Part shown: positions 9,468 through 17,987 of the stretch, in pieces | Layout: each line of letters opens with the position of its first letter | Position numbering within the stretch: the first letter of the stretch is position 1 | Assembly (NCBI RefSeq): GCF_015776785.2 | Contig: NZ_LFMD02000003.1 | Coordinates: 1,520,330 to 1,584,329, forward strand | Source: Kitasatospora sp. SUK 42 | GTDB lineage: Bacteria; Actinomycetota; Actinomycetes; Streptomycetales; Streptomycetaceae | Length of the DNA stretch: 64,000 nucleotides | Direction of reading: 5' to 3' | Position numbers and translations under genes: made by a program | The notes under the pieces: model-generated | The model's database searches: none | What the model was told of the DNA's origin: nothing | The model's input: the letters and a program-made list of their open reading frames with translations, nothing else

Positions 9468-10370
9468 TCAGTGGCGCTGCCCCGCGGTGAACGCGTGCTT
9501 GGCCAGGACCTTGACGCCGGCCGACTGGCCGCGGCGCAGGGCGCCGGGGAGCATCGTGAGCGCGTGGAAGCGAGAGGCGCTGCGGACCCGGGCCGCGCGG
9601 GCGGCCTTGGGCCAGCCGCGGGCGTCCATCCGCTCGGCCACCGCGTTGAAGTAGCGCTCCGCCTCGGTGAAACGGGTGCCGGAGAACGCCTGCACCGATG
9701 ACTCACTGACCGCGTGGCGGCGGTACTGGAAGACCACCGTGGTGTTGTCGATCATCATCGACTCACCCTGCTCCAGCAGGTCGACCACCAGTGCCAGGTC
9801 CTGGATCACCGAGTACTCGTCACGGAAGTTCACCTGGCGCAGGGCCTCGCCCCGCCAGCAGATCGACGGGAAGTACAGCCAGTTGCCGCGCAGCACGCTG
9901 GCCGCGAGCTCCTCGCCGCCCATCAGGCGCCGGCCCTTGACGTTCGGGGCGTACAGCTTGCCCTTCACGTTGTCGGCCAGGCCCTGGCTGACCACGCCGT
10001 CACCGTCGATCACCTCGACGCCCGGCTGCACCATCCCGAGGTCCGGGTTGGCGTCGAGGATCGCCCGGACGGTCTCCAGGTAGTGCGGGTGCAGGAGGTC
10101 GTCGCAGCCCATGATCACCACGTGGTCCGCGGTGGACAGCTCCACGCACTTCTGGAAGTTCCTGGTGATCCCCAGGTTCTGCTCGTTGCGCAGGTAGCTG
10201 ACCCGCTCGTCGCCGAGCTCGGCGAACCAGCCCGGGACGTCCGGCTCCTTGCCGTCGTCGATGACGGTCAGCCGGAAGTCCGGGTCGGTCTGCCCCAGGA
10301 TGCTGCGCACGGCGGCCTGCATCAACGCCACATCGCCGTAGTACGGCAGCATGAACTCGAAGGTCGCCAT
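9468..10370 (-). CDS. Family 2 glycosyltransferase
   Basis: A 300-residue GT2 enzyme with the GT-A fold. The nucleotide-binding start is FEFMLPYYGDVALMQAAVRSIL, followed by LTVIDDGKEPD (about residues 34-44). The metal-binding acidic pair is VIMGCDDLLHPHY (about residues 90-102), and a downstream WRGEALRQV helix follows. No membrane segment is seen, so it should act at the cytoplasmic face using a nucleotide sugar. Given the four dTDP-rhamnose genes nearby, a rhamnosyltransferase is the natural guess, but specificity cannot be read. It is the last gene of a minus-strand run from rfbB (14766) with overlaps or gaps of 5 nt or less. Confidence 0.85.
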   Translation of the reverse strand: MATFEFMLPYYGDVALMQAAVRSILGQTDPDFRLTVIDDGKEPDVPGWFAELGDERVSYLRNEQNLGITRNFQKCVELSTADHVVIMGCDDLLHPHYLETVRAILDANPDLGMVQPGVEVIDGDGVVSQGLADNVKGKLYAPNVKGRRLMGGEELAASVLRGNWLYFPSICWRGEALRQVNFRDEYSVIQDLALVVDLLEQGESMMIDNTTVVFQYRRHAVSESSVQAFSGTRFTEAERYFNAVAERMDARGWPKAARAARVRSASRFHALTMLPGALRRGQSAGVKVLAKHAFTAGQRH

Positions 10371-10375
10371 GGGGC

Positions 10376-10774
10376 TCAGGCTCCGTTGCTCTTCACCGGA
10401 GCGGAGACCGGCAGGTCCAGGTCGAAGCGCTCCCCGTTCAGCCGGGCGCCCTCGTTGATCGCGACGGTGCGGGCCAGGTCGGTGAGCTTCTTCTCCAGCG
10501 AGCGGAACCGCAGGAAGGTGTTCAGGGTCAGGAAGCCCATCGCCAGGACCATGACGTACAGCACCAGGTCGGTGCCGCGGCCGACGCCGAGCTTGTGGGC
10601 CACCCAGGTGACGTCACTCGGGCGCAGGATCGCGTAGATGTTCGCGATCACGAAGACGGAGAACGCGATGCGCTTCCAGGCGCGGGTGTTCGCCGCGTCC
10701 CAGCGCCGGATGAACATGAACGCGAGAATGACCGCGCCCACGATCAGCACCAGCTGAATCCAGAAGTAGTTCAT
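10376..10774 (-). CDS. DUF2304 family small membrane protein
   Basis: A 132-residue protein with three hydrophobic helices (about residues 5-20, 35-50 and 70-90) and the characteristic VGRGTDLVLYVMVLAMGF segment, then a cytoplasmic tail of about 40 residues. DUF2304 proteins are encoded next to polyprenyl-phosphate glycosyltransferases and are thought to help present or flip the lipid-linked sugar. Here the start overlaps the stop of the DPM-like GT2 gene (10771-11532) by four bases, which fits such a partnership. The exact function is not known for the family. Confidence 0.8.
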   Translation of the reverse strand: MNYFWIQLVLIVGAVILAFMFIRRWDAANTRAWKRIAFSVFVIANIYAILRPSDVTWVAHKLGVGRGTDLVLYVMVLAMGFLTLNTFLRFRSLEKKLTDLARTVAINEGARLNGERFDLDLPVSAPVKSNGA

Positions 10775-11532
10775 CGGCGGCCACGCTCCCGAAGCGAGAT
10801 GTCGAAGATGATGTTCACGCCGTTGATCAGGGACTGGCCCTTGGCGCGCGAGTAGTCGGTGTAGAGGATGTCCACCGGGAGTTCGGCCACCCGGAGGTCG
10901 GCGCCGGCCAGGAAACTGACGATCTCCGAGGCGTGGGCCATGCCGTTCATGGTGATCCGGATCCGGCTCGCGGCCTCGCGGTTGAGCACGCGCAGGCCGT
11001 TGTGCGAGTCAGTGAGCTTGAGCTTGCGCGCGGTCGGGCTGACCGTCGCCGCGGTCCGCAGCACGACGCGCTTGATCCACGGCACCTGGCCGTTCTGCTC
11101 GATGAAGCGCGAGCCGAGGACCACGTCGGCCTCGCCCGCACGGAGCAGGGAGACCATCTTCTCGACGTCGGCGGTCTGGTGCTGGCCGTCCGCGTCGAAG
11201 GTGGCGAAGTACTGGGCGCCGGGCTGGGCGAGCGCGTAGGCGAGGCCGGTCTGCAGCGCGGCACCCTGGCCGAGGTTCACGGGGTGCCGCACCAGGTGGG
11301 CGCCCGTGGTCATGATGTGCTTGGCGGAGTCGTCGGCACTGCCGTCATCGACCACAACGATGTTCGGAAACGTCTTGCGCGCTCCCTCCACAACGTCAGC
11401 GATCACCTGGCCTTCGTTGTAGGCCGGGATCACCAGCCAGACATCGTCGTTCTGGGACACGGGGGCTCCATGTTCGGGGTGTCTCCCGCGCTCGTGCGCG
11501 GCCATCTGTATGTCGAAGGGCGGTAGGTTCAT
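10771..11532 (-). CDS. GT2 polyprenyl-phosphate sugar synthase (DPM/GtrB-like)
   Basis: A 253-residue GT2 enzyme of the dolichyl-phosphate mannose synthase type. Motifs are VWLVIPAYNEGQVI (near residue 31), IVVVDDGSADDS (near 55), the DxD-type FATFDADGQHQ (near 110), and VLGSRFIEQNGQVP. There are no C-terminal membrane helices, and the coupled DUF2304 gene may supply the membrane anchor. It would load a nucleotide sugar onto a polyprenyl phosphate for use by the GT-C enzymes of this locus. The ATG at 11532 overlaps the flippase stop (ATGA), which supports this start even though the first 25 residues are poorly conserved. Confidence 0.85.
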   Translation of the reverse strand: MNLPPFDIQMAAHERGRHPEHGAPVSQNDDVWLVIPAYNEGQVIADVVEGARKTFPNIVVVDDGSADDSAKHIMTTGAHLVRHPVNLGQGAALQTGLAYALAQPGAQYFATFDADGQHQTADVEKMVSLLRAGEADVVLGSRFIEQNGQVPWIKRVVLRTAATVSPTARKLKLTDSHNGLRVLNREAASRIRITMNGMAHASEIVSFLAGADLRVAELPVDILYTDYSRAKGQSLINGVNIIFDISLRERGRR

Positions 11533-12860
11533 TCGCTACCCACCCCGGCGGTCATGGTGGGCGCGACCTGCTCCGCCCGCGCGGTACCGGCTCGGTTCGC
11601 CGTCGAACCGGGGAAACTGCGCCTGAGAGCGGCCAGCATACCGAGCACGGCAACCACCGCCCCGGCCGTGTAGGCGACGACCACGCGGGTGGCCACGTCG
11701 CCCGGGAGGAAGGTGACCCCGGCGAGGACCGCGGTCCCCACCGCCCAGCAGAGCAGCTGCAGGTTGTGCCGCTTGAATACCATCAGCGCCTGACCGAGCA
11801 CCATCGCGAACATGTACGCCACGGTGCCGGCGGACATCCAGAAGAAGTCGAGGCAGCCGAGCACCGGCTTGGCTCCGAAGAGCACCTGGATCAGCCAGGG
11901 GCCGAGGGCCACCGCCGGGATCCCCCCGAGTACCCCGAGCCCGCCGACCACGAGGCCGATCCGGCGGAGCATACCGGTGAAGGCCGCACGGTCGCCGACC
12001 GCGATCGCCGAGGACAGCCCGCTGAGCAGCGAGGCCTGGAGCGAACCGAACACGAAGAGCGGGACCCGGGCCAGCACCAGCGCGTTGAGCAGCGCGGCGA
12101 TCAGGGCGGACTCCGAGGGGGCGAGCAGCTTGGTGCTCACCACCGCCGCGTTCACCACGACCTGGGAGAGCAGGGTCGAGCAGATCAGCAGGCCCAGCCC
12201 GGAGAAGAGCTCCGACCAGAGCACCCGCGGGCCGGGCCGGAGGGCCCTGAACAGCGGCGGCAGGGTCAGCAGGGTGGCCACGACCGGCGCGACGGCCAGG
12301 ATCAGGCTGAACGCCAGCCCCGAGTGCACCCCGCCGATCGCGGCGCCGACGGCCAGCCCGATCCGCAGGCCGCCGTCGAGGCCGAGCTGGGTGCCGTACG
12401 CGCCGAACCTGCCGAGGCCGGCCAGCACACCGCGGGTGAGGTAGCAGACCGCCATGCCGAAGAACGCGCCGCCCAGCGCCAGCACCAACGAGCGGTCGCC
12501 GTGGAACATGGTGTCAGCGATCCGGTGCGATCCGACCCCGAGCACCAGCAGCACGGCGGCGAGGATCCCGCCGGTCAGCAGGGTGGCACGGCGCAGCACC
12601 GGGGCGGCGCCGTGCCCGAGCGCGGCACGGGCCGCGACGATCCGGGTCAGCTCCTGCTCGATCGGGAAGAAGACGCCGATGCCGACGGACATCACGATGG
12701 TCCACAGCAGGGACACGTTCGCCATGTCGTCGACGGAGAGGCTGTGGCCCGCCACACCGAGGTGGATGTACGAAGCCGCGCCGAGCACAACAGTGCCGCC
12801 CGCCACCGCCAGGGTTCCCGGCGGCAGCGCGGCGGCTACTTTGGTCAGCGGATTCCTCAC
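11529..12860 (-). CDS. Wzx/MurJ-like polysaccharide flippase
   Basis: A 443-residue integral membrane protein with about 12 hydrophobic helices and few charged loops, typical of the MATE/Wzx/PST transporter group that flips lipid-linked oligosaccharides. Segments include PIEQELTRIVAARAALG, LVLARVPLFVFGSLQASL and a hydrophilic C-terminus. The start is GTG 12860 (VRNPLTKVAAAL), which overlaps the rfbD stop as GTGA. The frame stays open much further upstream inside rfbD, but that part has no membrane pattern. Position between sugar-nucleotide genes and glycosyltransferases supports export of a rhamnose-containing lipid-linked unit. Confidence 0.8.
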   Translation of the reverse strand: MRNPLTKVAAALPPGTLAVAGGTVVLGAASYIHLGVAGHSLSVDDMANVSLLWTIVMSVGIGVFFPIEQELTRIVAARAALGHGAAPVLRRATLLTGGILAAVLLVLGVGSHRIADTMFHGDRSLVLALGGAFFGMAVCYLTRGVLAGLGRFGAYGTQLGLDGGLRIGLAVGAAIGGVHSGLAFSLILAVAPVVATLLTLPPLFRALRPGPRVLWSELFSGLGLLICSTLLSQVVVNAAVVSTKLLAPSESALIAALLNALVLARVPLFVFGSLQASLLSGLSSAIAVGDRAAFTGMLRRIGLVVGGLGVLGGIPAVALGPWLIQVLFGAKPVLGCLDFFWMSAGTVAYMFAMVLGQALMVFKRHNLQLLCWAVGTAVLAGVTFLPGDVATRVVVAYTAGAVVAVLGMLAALRRSFPGSTANRAGTARAEQVAPTMTAGVGSE

Positions 12861-13792
12861 TGCGATCTGCCGCTCTCGGGTGTCCGGGCCTTGACGGCCA
12901 GTTCGGTGAAGACGGGGGTGCCCAGCGCCTCGGCGAGCTGCTCGCGCCAGTCCGGCTGCGGGCCGAGGCCCGCCTCGGTCCACCGGTCGTGGCCCAGCAC
13001 ACTGAACGCGGGCCGGGCGGCGGGCGTGACGTACGCCGCGGAGGTGGTCGGACGGATCCGCTCCGGGTCGAGGCCGCTCAGCCGGTAGGCCTCGCGCGCC
13101 AGCCCGAACCAGGTCGTCCGGCCGGCCGCGGTGCCGTGGTAGACCCCGGCCGGGGCCCGCCCGGCGAGCGCGGCGGTGCCGAGCGCGACGAGTTGCCGGG
13201 CCAGGGCCAGCGACCACGTCGGCTGGCCCTGCTGGTCGTCCACGACGTCCAGCGTCTCGCGCTGGGCGGCGAGCCGCAGCATGGTGGCGACGAAGTTCTT
13301 GCCGTGCTCGCCGTACAGCCAGGCGGTGCGCACCACGTAGCCGTGCTGCGGGAGCAACTCCGCCACGGCCTGCTCGCCGACCAGCTTGCCGCGGCCGTAC
13401 GCGTTGACCGGGCCGGTCGGCGCGGTCTCGGCGTACGGCGCGGTGGCGTCCCCGGGCAGCACGTAGTCGGTCGACACCTGGAGCAGCCGGGCGCCGGTCT
13501 CGGCGCAGGCGGCGGCGAGGTGGCGCACGCCGGTGCCGTTGACGGCGGTGGCGGCCTCCTCCTCGGTCTCGGCCGCGTCGACGGCGGTCCAGGCGGCGCA
13601 GTTGACGACGACGTCGTGGCCCTTGACGGCGACCAGCACGGCCTCCGCGTCGGTGATGTCGAGGTCGGCCCGGCCGAGGGCGGTCACCTCGGCCGTCGGG
13701 TCACCGGCGAGCACCGTCAGCAGGTCCTGGCCGAGCATGCCGGCCGCACCGGTGACGAGCCAGCGGACCTGGCCCGGGGACGTGGCGCTCAC
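12857..13792 (-). CDS. rfbD: dTDP-4-dehydrorhamnose reductase
   Basis: A 311-residue RmlD that reduces dTDP-4-keto-L-rhamnose to dTDP-L-rhamnose with NAD(P)H, the last step of the pathway. The Rossmann motif is VTGAAGMLGQDLL (about residues 11-23), the segment LLQVSTDYVLPGD precedes the active site, and the catalytic YxxxK is YGRGK. The GTG start at 13792 overlaps the rfbB stop as GTGA. The frame extends 12 codons further, but that part lies inside rfbB and is not conserved. It is followed, overlapping by four bases, by the flippase gene. Confidence 0.93.
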   Translation of the reverse strand: MSATSPGQVRWLVTGAAGMLGQDLLTVLAGDPTAEVTALGRADLDITDAEAVLVAVKGHDVVVNCAAWTAVDAAETEEEAATAVNGTGVRHLAAACAETGARLLQVSTDYVLPGDATAPYAETAPTGPVNAYGRGKLVGEQAVAELLPQHGYVVRTAWLYGEHGKNFVATMLRLAAQRETLDVVDDQQGQPTWSLALARQLVALGTAALAGRAPAGVYHGTAAGRTTWFGLAREAYRLSGLDPERIRPTTSAAYVTPAARPAFSVLGHDRWTEAGLGPQPDWREQLAEALGTPVFTELAVKARTPESGRSQ

Positions 13793-14766
13793 TTCTGCAG
13801 CGCCGCCTTCTGCTTCAGCGGCTCCCACCAGGCGCGGTTCTCGCGGTACCAGGCGATGGTCGCGGCGAGGCCGTCCTCGAAGCGGACCTGCGGCTCGTAG
13901 CCGAGCTCCTCGCGGATCTTGCTGATGTCGATCGAGTAGCGCAGGTCGTGGCCCTTGCGGTCGGCGACGTGCTCGACCATCTCCCAGCCGACGCCGGCGG
14001 CCTCCAGCAGCAGGGCGGTGAGCTCCTTGTTGGTGGCCTCGGTGCCGCCGCCGATGTTGTAGACCTCGCCGGCGCGGCCGCCGCGCATGACCAGCTCGAT
14101 GCCCCGGCAGTGGTCCGAGACGTGCAGCCAGTCGCGGATGTTGCCGCCGTTGCCGTACAGCGGGACCTTCTTGCCGTCGATCAGGTTGGTGGTGAAGAGC
14201 GGGATGACCTTCTCGGGGAACTGGTAGTGCCCGTAGTTGTTGGAGCAGCGCGTCACCACGACGTCCATGCCGTGGGTGCGGTGGTAGGCCAGCGCCAGCA
14301 GGTCGGAGGAGGCCTTGGAGGCCGAGTACGGGGAGTTGGGCTCCAGCGGCCAGGTCTCGGTCCAGGAGCCCTCGTTGATGGACCCGTACACCTCGTCGGT
14401 GGAGATGTGCACGAAGCGGCCCACACCGTGCTTGCGGGCGGCGTCCAGCAGGACCTGGGTGCCGACGACGTTGGTCAGCACGAACGGGCCGGCGCCCGCG
14501 ATCGACCGGTCCACGTGGGACTCGGCGGCGAAGTGCACCACGACGTCATGGCCGGGCATCACGGCGTCGACGGCGTCGACGTCGCAGATGTCTCCCCGGA
14601 CGAAGGAGTAGCCGCTGTGACCCGCCACCGGCTCCAGGTTGGCCTCGACGCCCGAGTAGGTGAGCTTGTCGAAGACCGTGATCTGGTCAGTGGAGTCGGC
14701 GCCCAGAAGCTGGCGGACGAATTCAGAACCGATGAAGCCGGCACCGCCGGTCACGAGGATGCGCAT
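13789..14766 (-). CDS. rfbB: dTDP-glucose 4,6-dehydratase
   Basis: A 325-residue RmlB starting MRILVTGGAGFIGSEFVRQL, with the NAD-binding GGAGFIG, the substrate segment HFAAESHVDRSI, HISTDEVYG (Thr, Asp and Glu of the active site), and the catalytic YSASK. It converts dTDP-glucose to dTDP-4-keto-6-deoxyglucose, step two of dTDP-rhamnose synthesis. The start at 14766 was chosen because the protein begins at the Rossmann strand; the upstream frame is not conserved. A TAGACT hexamer lies only 10 nt before the ATG, so the mRNA may be leaderless. It is first in a run of six minus-strand genes. Confidence 0.95.
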   Translation of the reverse strand: MRILVTGGAGFIGSEFVRQLLGADSTDQITVFDKLTYSGVEANLEPVAGHSGYSFVRGDICDVDAVDAVMPGHDVVVHFAAESHVDRSIAGAGPFVLTNVVGTQVLLDAARKHGVGRFVHISTDEVYGSINEGSWTETWPLEPNSPYSASKASSDLLALAYHRTHGMDVVVTRCSNNYGHYQFPEKVIPLFTTNLIDGKKVPLYGNGGNIRDWLHVSDHCRGIELVMRGGRAGEVYNIGGGTEATNKELTALLLEAAGVGWEMVEHVADRKGHDLRYSIDISKIREELGYEPQVRFEDGLAATIAWYRENRAWWEPLKQKAALQK

Positions 14767-14849
14767 AGTACGCCGTAGTCTACCGGCGCGCCGGGGACCC
14801 GCCGACCCGGGCCTCACCAACCCCTTCGGACTCGAATAAGGTGCACTCC
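14767..14849. promoter_or_regulatory. Divergent rfbB/rfbA promoter region
   Basis: An 83-nt gap between divergent rfbB and rfbA. On the minus strand TAGACT (fits TANNNT) occupies 14777-14782, ten bases before the rfbB ATG. This leaves room for a transcript starting at or almost at the start codon. On the plus strand rfbA has AAGG 7-9 nt before its ATG. No good -35 was found on either strand. Confidence 0.4.
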
Positions 14850-15725
14850 ATGCGTGGAATCCTTCTGGCCGGCGGCACCGGCTCGCGGCTCTGGCCGCTG
14901 ACCCGAGCGGTGTCGAAGCAGCTCCTCCCGGTCTTCGACAAGCCGATGATCTACTACCCCCTCTCGACCCTGGTGATGGCGGGGATCAGCGAAATCCTGA
15001 TCATCACCACCCCGAACGACCGGGAGCAGTTCGAGCGTCTGCTGGGCGACGGCTCCCAGTTCGGCCTCCGCCTGGAGTACGCCGTCCAGGAGCGCCCCGA
15101 GGGCATCGCCCAGGCGTTCGTGCTGGGCGCCGACTTCATCGGCGACGAGCCCGTGGCGCTGATCCTCGGCGACAACATCTTCCACGGCAGCGGCCTGGGC
15201 ACCCGGCTCTCGGAGCACACCGACGCCAAGGGCGGCCGGGTCTTCGCCTACCCGGTGGCCGACCCGACCGCGTACGGCGTGGTCGAGTTCGACGAGGACG
15301 GCCAGGCCATCTCCATCGAGGAGAAGCCGACCGCGCCCAAGTCCCGGTACGCCGTCCCGGGCCTGTACTTCTACGACAACCGGGTCGTCGAGATCGCCCG
15401 CGGTCTGAAGCCCAGCGCCCGCGGGGAGCTGGAGATCACCGCCGTCAACGAGGCGTACCTGGCCTCCGGCGACCTCAACGTCACCATCCTGGACCGCGGC
15501 ACCGCCTGGCTGGACACCGGCACCTTCGTCTCGATGGTGCAGGCGTCGGAGTTCGTCCGGGTCATCGAGGAGCGCCAGGGCCTCAAGATCGGTTGCATCG
15601 AGGAGGCGGTCTGGCGGGCCGGCCTGATCGACGACGCGCAGCTGCGCGAGCTCGCCGAGCCGCTGCTCAAGAGCGGCTACGGCCAGTACCTGCTGGCTCT
15701 GCTGGACGAGGCGGCGGGCCTGTGA
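14850..15725 (+). CDS. rfbA: Glucose-1-phosphate thymidylyltransferase
   Basis: A 291-residue RmlA that makes dTDP-glucose from dTTP and glucose-1-phosphate, the committed step for dTDP-L-rhamnose. The signature [14 protein letters not shown] (residues 5-18) is followed by [15 protein letters not shown]. The metal-binding [10 protein letters not shown] and the EEKPTAPKS segment are present, and the length is typical. The frame begins at a GTG three codons earlier, but MRGILLAGG is the conserved start and has AAGG upstream. It is divergent from rfbB, and its stop overlaps the rfbC start as GTGA. Confidence 0.95.
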   Translation: MRGILLAGGTGSRLWPLTRAVSKQLLPVFDKPMIYYPLSTLVMAGISEILIITTPNDREQFERLLGDGSQFGLRLEYAVQERPEGIAQAFVLGADFIGDEPVALILGDNIFHGSGLGTRLSEHTDAKGGRVFAYPVADPTAYGVVEFDEDGQAISIEEKPTAPKSRYAVPGLYFYDNRVVEIARGLKPSARGELEITAVNEAYLASGDLNVTILDRGTAWLDTGTFVSMVQASEFVRVIEERQGLKIGCIEEAVWRAGLIDDAQLRELAEPLLKSGYGQYLLALLDEAAGL

Positions 15726-16321
15726 AGTTCCTTGAGCTCTCCATCGAGGGCGCCTTCGAGATCACCCCGCAGGTGCACGGCGACGCGCGCGGCCACTTCA
15801 CCGAGTGGTACCGCTTCGACGAGCTCGCCGAGGTGGTCGGCCACCCGCTGAACCTGGCACAGGCCAACCTGTCGCTCTCCGCCAAGGACGTCGTGCGCGG
15901 CATCCACTTCGCCGACGTCCCGCCCGGCCAGGCCAAGTACGTGACCTGCACCCGTGGCGCGGTGCTGGACGTCATCGTGGACCTGCGGGTCGGCTCGCCG
16001 ACCTTCGGCCGCTGGGAGGGCGTGCGCCTGGACGACACCGAGCGCAAGGCCGTCTACATCCCGGAGGGCCTCGGCCACGGCTTCTGCGCGCTGACCGACG
16101 ACGCCACGCTGACCTACCTCTGCTCGGCGACGTACAACCCGACCGGCGAGCACGGCGTGCACCCGCTGGACCCGGACCTGGACATCGAGTGGCCGGCCGG
16201 GGCTCCGCAGCTGTCCGCCCGCGACGCGGCGGCACCCTCCCTCAAGGAGGCCATCGCCACCGGTCTGCTCCCGACCTACGAGGCGTGCAAGGCCTACACG
16301 GCCTCGCTCGGCGAGCGGTAG
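15722..16321 (+). CDS. rfbC: dTDP-4-dehydrorhamnose 3,5-epimerase
   Basis: A 199-residue RmlC cupin that epimerises dTDP-4-keto-6-deoxyglucose at C3 and C5. The active-site segment [20 protein letters not shown] contains the catalytic His, followed by [18 protein letters not shown] and the EGLGHGF segment. The GTG start overlaps the rfbA stop (GTGA), so the two are translationally coupled. The frame continues upstream inside rfbA, but that stretch is not conserved. It ends at a 15-bp-arm terminator. Confidence 0.94.
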   Translation: MKFLELSIEGAFEITPQVHGDARGHFTEWYRFDELAEVVGHPLNLAQANLSLSAKDVVRGIHFADVPPGQAKYVTCTRGAVLDVIVDLRVGSPTFGRWEGVRLDDTERKAVYIPEGLGHGFCALTDDATLTYLCSATYNPTGEHGVHPLDPDLDIEWPAGAPQLSARDAAAPSLKEAIATGLLPTYEACKAYTASLGER

Positions 16322-16340
16322 CGGCGACGCGGGACCGACG

Positions 16341-16374
16341 GGAGGGGGCGCGTGCAGCGGCACGCGCCCCCTCC
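16341..16374. terminator. Hairpin terminator after rfbC
   Basis: A perfect inverted repeat with 15-bp arms (16341-16355 and 16360-16374) and a 4-nt loop (AGCG) lies between rfbC (plus) and the converging GtrA gene (minus). It can serve both directions. Confidence 0.9.
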
Positions 16375-16411
16375 TTCGTCTCCGGTGCCCGGCGCACCGG
16401 TCCGGCCCCGT

Positions 16412-16837
16412 TCAGCGCTTCCGGAACACCCACAGCTTGAGCAGGACGAACCGGGCCAGCGTGGCCAGACCGTTCGCCACCACGAGCCCGGCCACCTCGA
16501 CCGCCCGGGACGCGTGCGGCGCCGCCAGGTCGAGCAGGGCCAGCGCGCCGCTGCTGAGGCCGAGCCCGATCAGGAACGCCACCGCGCCCTGCAGCTGGTG
16601 CCGGACCATGCCCTCCGATCCGACGACCCCGAAGGTGAAGCGGCGGTTGGCCGCCGTGTTGGCCACCGCGCTGACCGCCAGCGCCACCAGGTTCGCCGCC
16701 TGCGGGTTGGTGAACCCCCGCGCGGCGACGAACAGCCCCAGGTAGAAGAGGGTGCTGAGGACACCGATGACCAGGAAGGACGGCAGCTGCCGCCGGGTCC
16801 CCGAGGTCGGCTCGGCGGGTTCCTCGATCGAGGTCAC
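16412..16837 (-). CDS. GtrA family membrane protein
   Basis: A 141-residue protein with four hydrophobic helices and the GtrA landmarks FLVIGVLSTLFYLGLF (first helix), AANLVALAVSAVANTAANRRFTFG (the conserved N-x-x-F/W tail of helix 2-3) and the C-terminal LARFVLLKLWVF. GtrA proteins are thought to move polyprenyl-phosphate sugars across the membrane for periplasmic transfer. Its ATG overlaps the stop of the GtrB-like GT2 (16834-17793) as ATGA, the classical GtrB-GtrA pairing. Confidence 0.88.
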   Translation of the reverse strand: MTSIEEPAEPTSGTRRQLPSFLVIGVLSTLFYLGLFVAARGFTNPQAANLVALAVSAVANTAANRRFTFGVVGSEGMVRHQLQGAVAFLIGLGLSSGALALLDLAAPHASRAVEVAGLVVANGLATLARFVLLKLWVFRKR

Positions 16838-17793
16838 CGGCCCGGGCCCCGCTGCTCGTCCTCGGCCGAGTCGTACCCGATGAAGTAGGCCGGACGGGCC
16901 TTCACCGCCGAGTAGATCCGGCCGACGTACTCCCCCAGCAGTCCGACGCAGATCAGCTGCACACCGCCGAGGAACAGCATCCCGATGAACAGCGAGGACC
17001 AGCCGGGCACGGTCGATCCGAGCGCGTACGAGACGGTGGCGTGGATCGCGAGCCCGATGCAGACCACGAAGCTCACCAGGCCGAGGTAGGTGGCCAGCCT
17101 CAGCGGGGCGGCGGAGAAGTTGGTGATGCTGTCCAGCGCGAGCCGCATCATCTTGGCCAGCGGGTAGTGGGTGGCGCCGGCCACCCGTTCCTCACGGACG
17201 TAGACCACCTCGCCGCTGGGGAAGCCCAGCCACGGCACCAGGAGCCGGTAGACCGGCTGGTGCTCGGGCAGCGCCTTGAGCGCGTCCACCGCCGCCCGGC
17301 TGAGCAGGCGGTAGTCGCCGGCCTGGCTGGGCATCCGCTTGCCGACGAGCCTGCGCATCAGCCAGTAGTAGGCACCGGCCGTGCGCCGCTTGAAGAAGGT
17401 GTCGGTGCCACGGTCCCCGCGCACGCCGTAGACGATGTCGAGGTTCTGCTCACGGGCGAGGGCGAGCATCTCCGGGATCTTCTCAGGCGGGTCCTGCAGG
17501 TCCGCGTCGATGCTCACCACGTAGTCGCCGAACGCCCGGTGCAGTCCCGCCTTGAGCGCGGCCTGGTGGCCGGAGTTGCGGGAGAAGCGGATGATCCGGA
17601 ACTCGGGCCAGTCCTGCCGGATCTTCTGCATCAGCACCGGGGTGGCGTCGGTACTGCCGTCGTCGACGCCGACCACCTCGTAGTCGACGCCGAGCCCGTC
17701 GAGGATCGGCCGCAGCCGCTCGACGGTCAGCGGAAGCGCCTCCTGCTCGTTGTAGATCGGCATGACGACCGACAACTGAGGCGCTGTCGACAT
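16834..17793 (-). CDS. GT2 polyprenyl-phosphate glycosyltransferase with C-terminal membrane anchor (GtrB-like)
   Basis: A 319-residue enzyme starting MSTAPQLSVVMPIYNEQEAL. Motifs are VVGVDDGSTDATP (about residues 41-53), the metal-binding VVSIDADLQDPPEKI (about 92-106), RRTAGAYYWLMR and QAGDYRLLSRAAVDAL. Two C-terminal hydrophobic helices (about 230-255 and 265-290) resemble GtrB/DPMS from bacteria. It would make a polyprenyl-phosphate hexose, passed across the membrane by the coupled GtrA. The upstream in-frame extension (to 17928) is not conserved and was rejected; ATG 17793 has GGGACCAAC upstream. Confidence 0.88.
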   Translation of the reverse strand: MSTAPQLSVVMPIYNEQEALPLTVERLRPILDGLGVDYEVVGVDDGSTDATPVLMQKIRQDWPEFRIIRFSRNSGHQAALKAGLHRAFGDYVVSIDADLQDPPEKIPEMLALAREQNLDIVYGVRGDRGTDTFFKRRTAGAYYWLMRRLVGKRMPSQAGDYRLLSRAAVDALKALPEHQPVYRLLVPWLGFPSGEVVYVREERVAGATHYPLAKMMRLALDSITNFSAAPLRLATYLGLVSFVVCIGLAIHATVSYALGSTVPGWSSLFIGMLFLGGVQLICVGLLGEYVGRIYSAVKARPAYFIGYDSAEDEQRGPGR

Positions 17794-17917
17794 GAGTTGG
17801 TCCCGCTTTCCACTGGTGGGGCTGGATTTCGGCGACAATAGCAGCTGGCCGTGAGCCCCCGATGAAACCGGATGAGCGTGGGGTGAGAGCTGCCCGACGG
17901 ACCTGGGGGACGGAAAC

Positions 17918-17954
17918 GGGCGGGGCATCGCCCGGTTCGAACGATGCCCCGCCC
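17918..17954. terminator. Hairpin terminator
   Basis: A perfect inverted repeat with 13-bp arms (17918-17930 and 17942-17954) and an 11-nt loop lies beyond the stop of the 689-residue membrane protein and upstream of the GtrB-like gene. It separates the two minus-strand transcription units. Confidence 0.8.
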
Positions 17955-17987
17955 CATGGCGTCACCCGGCACCGCCGGGGTCGCGGA

